Source of the DNA: a virus
Length of the DNA stretch: 25,632 nucleotides
Strand: one strand, 5' to 3'
IMG/VR virus record: IMGVR_UViG_3300040815_001936
Location: 1 to 25,632 of that record
The notes below the pieces were generated by a model. That model saw only the letters and a list, made by a program, of their open reading frames with translations. It ran no database searches and was not told the DNA's origin. Position 1 is the stretch's first letter, and every line of letters starts with the position of its first letter. Below are positions 23,379 to 25,632 of this stretch, in pieces. Both the position numbers and the translations under genes were made by a program.

Positions 23379-23955
23379 TTTTCATACTCCTATCTGTATT
23401 AGGAACAAAAGTCCCTTGTAAAATTTTGTTTTTATCTTTATTAAATATGTCATCACTAAGTGTTTTATAGTTGTGGTTTTTAATAAAGTCTTCTTTATAA
23501 ATATTAAGCATATAAGATAGTCTTCTAGTAGAGTACCCACCTTTTGTTTTATGCCAAATTCCTGGGCCAAATATAACTAAAGAGTTTTGTTTTGGGGAGT
23601 ATGTTACTTCTTTTTCTTCTGTGCACAATACTAGTTCCCCTCCGGTCATACTTGTAATAATTGGATAATATATTATAGAAACAATAGGCAGAACTAAATT
23701 TCCTAAGTCATAGGAATAATGATCGTAGTCTATATGCCAATCGTAGTCATATAAGTAGCCCTCTAAAAAATCTCTTTTCCACATTTCAATAGTAGTTGCT
23801 TCTGAAATATCACAAAAACTTTTTGTATAATCTATAATTTTATTTATAAAAGGATAAAAAGAATCATTAAAGTTTGAGACGCGAGTTTTATAAGGGTAAG
23901 TAAGCATCTCCAAGAATTCTTCGGTATTAAGAAAATTTTCTACTGCCTCAAACAT
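23347..23955 (-). CDS. 2-oxoglutarate/Fe(II)-dependent oxygenase
   Basis: A 202-residue enzyme of the prolyl-4-hydroxylase-like double-stranded beta-helix class. The iron ligands are visible as H74-x-D76 (YDWHIDYD) and H135 (GPGIWHKT), with R144 or R145 (GYSTRRLSYML) placed to bind 2-oxoglutarate. The core GGELVL ... PKQNSLVIFGPG between them is typical. These enzymes use O2 and 2-oxoglutarate to hydroxylate amino acid side chains or small molecules. The substrate is unknown; location among tail fibre genes suggests a virion protein or a host surface component, which is inference. It overlaps the previous gene by one base (TGATG) with no good Shine-Dalgarno, so coupling is likely. Confidence 0.88.
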   Translation of the reverse strand: MFEAVENFLNTEEFLEMLTYPYKTRVSNFNDSFYPFINKIIDYTKSFCDISEATTIEMWKRDFLEGYLYDYDWHIDYDHYSYDLGNLVLPIVSIIYYPIITSMTGGELVLCTEEKEVTYSPKQNSLVIFGPGIWHKTKGGYSTRRLSYMLNIYKEDFIKNHNYKTLSDDIFNKDKNKILQGTFVPNTDRSMKNGHSLVSLRR

Positions 23956-24539
23956 CAGTTTCTGAGTTTAAAAACAAATATAGAGCCCATCTGGTAAAGA
24001 CTTGTTCTGACATTGTTAAAATAAAAATAGTTAATAAATTTTATAGAATTACTAGTCCATTGATAGTTATTCAGTACAAAAGGAGTACTGCCATTTTGAT
24101 TGTAGATAGGAAGAACTACAGTGCCAACATAGACGTTAGTTAAACTTCCAGAGTAAATAACATCTTGATCTGATAAAACTCCTGGTGGAATAATACTTAG
24201 GATACTAAAAGCTTTAGTATAACCGTCAGAAAAAGTAACTTTATTTGTTCCTCCTGCATCAAATATTTTAATACCGTGACTTCCAGAAGCCGGAGGAGTA
24301 TCTTCATCAACTGGACGTATTCTTACACAGTTCAAAGTAACTGAACCTGATTGATTAAAATCATGGTTTAATTTAGTGGACCCTGCGGATGTTCTATTAA
24401 AAGCAATAAAATCTCCGGCCCTACTAAAACTAGAGCTAGCAGATAGTGTAAAAGTGGACTTCACCTGCATTTGAGTCTGATCCTCGGTGTTTATTAAAAC
24501 ATTTCCGTTTGTATTATAAACTTGCAATCCATATGACAT
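23955..24539 (-). CDS. Tail-associated beta protein sharing a domain with the upstream protein
   Basis: A 194-residue Ser/Thr/Asn-rich beta protein. Its start, YGLQVYNTNGNVLINTEDQTQ, resembles YGFKVFNSSAQTIVDSDVD in the C-terminal third of the upstream 324-residue protein, so the two share a small domain; similar domains are known in phage tail fibre accessory proteins. A second strand pattern at about 87-130 (GIKIFDAGGTNKVTFSDG) partly repeats the same motif, so there may be two copies in this protein. No enzyme residues are visible. GAGG nine bases before the ATG. A receptor-binding or fibre-tip accessory role is inferred from composition and neighbours. Confidence 0.68.
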   Translation of the reverse strand: MSYGLQVYNTNGNVLINTEDQTQMQVKSTFTLSASSSFSRAGDFIAFNRTSAGSTKLNHDFNQSGSVTLNCVRIRPVDEDTPPASGSHGIKIFDAGGTNKVTFSDGYTKAFSILSIIPPGVLSDQDVIYSGSLTNVYVGTVVLPIYNQNGSTPFVLNNYQWTSNSIKFINYFYFNNVRTSLYQMGSIFVFKLRN

Positions 24540-24542
24540 AAA

Positions 24543-25517
24543 TTAATACCTCAAAGCCGCATACTTTACAGTATAGGAAACACCTGTAGATCCTGAAGTA
24601 AGCTTTACTTTAAAACTACCATTTTCTCTTATAGTGGTAACTCCACCAAAAGGGTTAGTGGGGGTAGGATCGGGGTAATCAAGGTATAAAACATCAATAA
24701 TTTCTTGATTGTATATATTCATACCTGCACATGAAATAGACACAGACTGTCCCCCATTTCCCGTAACATTAACCGTTCCTGTTACTATAGCAGTTGTCTG
24801 TCTGTCAACATCTGAATCTACTATTGTTTGTGCACTAGAATTAAAAACTTTAAAACCATACCCAGTAGCCCCGCTTCCAGAGCCTGAAGTGGTAGTGCTA
24901 AACGAACGATTATTTGTACCTATACCAAGTGAGTGAGTTCTTGTAGTACCTGCTAAAGAGCTAGTCCTAGCTCTAAAATATATAGTATCTGAACTAGTTG
25001 CTGTACCTGTGGTTTTCCAAGTTGAGTTTGCAGCAGTCCTAAACTCTCCCGAGTTCGCTTGGACATTAACAGTAACATTAATAACTCCTGAAAGGCTTAA
25101 TCCTGTGCCATTTGCTGTAGTTCCTGGAGTGCTCGTACTAAAAGTTGCATAATAAAAAGAATCTGTAGCAGCATTTGTTACATTACCCCCTAAATTTGTA
25201 TAATTTTCTGGGGTAGGGTCATCTGGTACAGCAACGAAATTTCCAGAGAGGGTTCCAGAATAAACTGTATTTGATTTACCAGAACCTACGACAGACTGAA
25301 AGGATGCGGAGTATGAAGTACTCCCAGAAGGAGTAACTGTAATTGTGGCGCCAGCAGACCCTGTAGTTGCAGAAGTTGTACAATTAGTTACACCAGTTCT
25401 CGTCCAAGTAGAACCACCGCCATTAATAGTAAGACTAATAGTGTCTCCCGTAACAACATTTTGAGTTACAGTAGTTCCTCCGACAACTAGAGTTAGAGTT
25501 TTAGAATATACTGTCAT
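24543..25517 (-). CDS. Ig-like tail adhesin / fibre protein candidate
   Basis: A 324-residue protein very rich in Thr, Ser, Gly and Asn with alternating strands. Residues 1-75 (LTLVVGGTTVTQNV ... ITVTPSGSTSYSASF) and about 108-215 look like two Ig-like beta sandwiches joined by a Pro/Asp linker near 98-103. Residues 218-324 form a third domain beginning GYGFKVFNSS, related to the start of the next protein. Composition fits a virion surface protein that touches the host. The ATG shares ATGA with the upstream stop, and AAGAAG is the only ribosome site. No signal peptide, as expected for a structural protein. Confidence 0.65.
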   Translation of the reverse strand: MTVYSKTLTLVVGGTTVTQNVVTGDTISLTINGGGSTWTRTGVTNCTTSATTGSAGATITVTPSGSTSYSASFQSVVGSGKSNTVYSGTLSGNFVAVPDDPTPENYTNLGGNVTNAATDSFYYATFSTSTPGTTANGTGLSLSGVINVTVNVQANSGEFRTAANSTWKTTGTATSSDTIYFRARTSSLAGTTRTHSLGIGTNNRSFSTTTSGSGSGATGYGFKVFNSSAQTIVDSDVDRQTTAIVTGTVNVTGNGGQSVSISCAGMNIYNQEIIDVLYLDYPDPTPTNPFGGVTTIRENGSFKVKLTSGSTGVSYTVKYAALRY

Positions 25518-25632
25518 CTTCTTGTAACTCTATGCATGCCCCAGTCTTCGGGGGAATAATTGCTTCCCTTAATTACATTCGCCTCAATATTTACATGGTT
25601 ATAGTGAGCGGGATGAATCGTCCACTTTTTCT
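25514..25632 (-). CDS. C-terminal end of an unidentified gene (5' part outside window)
   Basis: The last 38 codons of a frame that enters from the right edge and ends at TGA overlapping the next gene's ATG (ATGA). The other two minus-strand frames are closed by stops within 45 bases. The visible part (WTIHPAHYNHV ... YSPEDWGMHRVTRR) is not recognised. The coupling to the tail protein that follows suggests it belongs to the same tail module. Confidence 0.6.
   Translation of the reverse strand, partial: KKWTIHPAHYNHVNIEANVIKGSNYSPEDWGMHRVTRR

Noticed and set aside
1-25632. Diversity-generating retroelement, CRISPR array, tRNA or insertion sequence
   Set aside because: No reverse transcriptase, no spaced repeats, no cloverleaf and no transposase or inverted ends were seen; the only repeats are the tail tube duplication and promoter blocks.

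Overview
The window is a late (virion structure) region of a tailed dsDNA bacteriophage, or of a prophage of the same type. Every supported gene lies on the minus strand, so transcription runs from right to left. Genes are packed end to end, with overlaps of the GTGA, ATGA and TAATG kind. The only untranslated gaps are 11 to 109 bases long, and no stretch over 300 bases lacks a gene. The DNA is AT-rich by eye. Most genes have purine-rich Shine-Dalgarno sites, and ATG, GTG and TTG starts all occur. The gene order (terminase, portal, HK97-type protease/capsid, connector, tail terminator, tail tube, paired tail chaperones, long tape measure, distal tail, large tip protein) points to a long-tailed siphovirus with an HK97-fold head. 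The host is probably Gram-negative; a marine host is only a guess.

Layout in the direction of transcription. (1) 25632-22905: the end of an unidentified gene, two secreted-looking, Ser/Thr/Gly-rich beta proteins that share a small domain, a 2-oxoglutarate/Fe(II) oxygenase, and a tail assembly chaperone of the Phage_tail_APC type. (2) 22895-20747: a consensus promoter, then terminase small subunit, a one-membrane-segment coiled-coil protein, a short acidic Cys-rich peptide and terminase large subunit. (3) 20726-16106: a second promoter, an HNH protein, portal, a small unknown protein, one reading frame joining prohead protease, scaffold-like coiled coil and major capsid protein, a terminator-like UUCG hairpin, and a gp6-like connector. 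(4) 16109-11464: a large neck-region unknown, a tail terminator candidate and two paralogous tail tube proteins. (5) 11451-4585: a third promoter with a hairpin directly downstream, a third tail-tube-like protein, two overlapping tail chaperones whose frames fit a +1 programmed frameshift, the tape measure and a distal-tail candidate. (6) 4588-1: a very large tail tip/host-specificity-like protein that runs off the left edge.

Together the genes cover DNA packaging (TerS, TerL, perhaps HNH), procapsid assembly and maturation (portal, protease-scaffold-capsid), the head-tail neck and a long non-contractile tail with its adhesion apparatus. No replication, lysogeny, RNA, CRISPR or insertion-sequence genes are visible. 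The most notable features are ones of expression: an internal Shine-Dalgarno and ATG that would release the capsid protein from the protease fusion; a TTT_CGT +1 frameshift candidate in the tail chaperone overlap; three matching promoters, one of which predicts a leaderless terminase mRNA; and three tandem tail-tube-fold genes.
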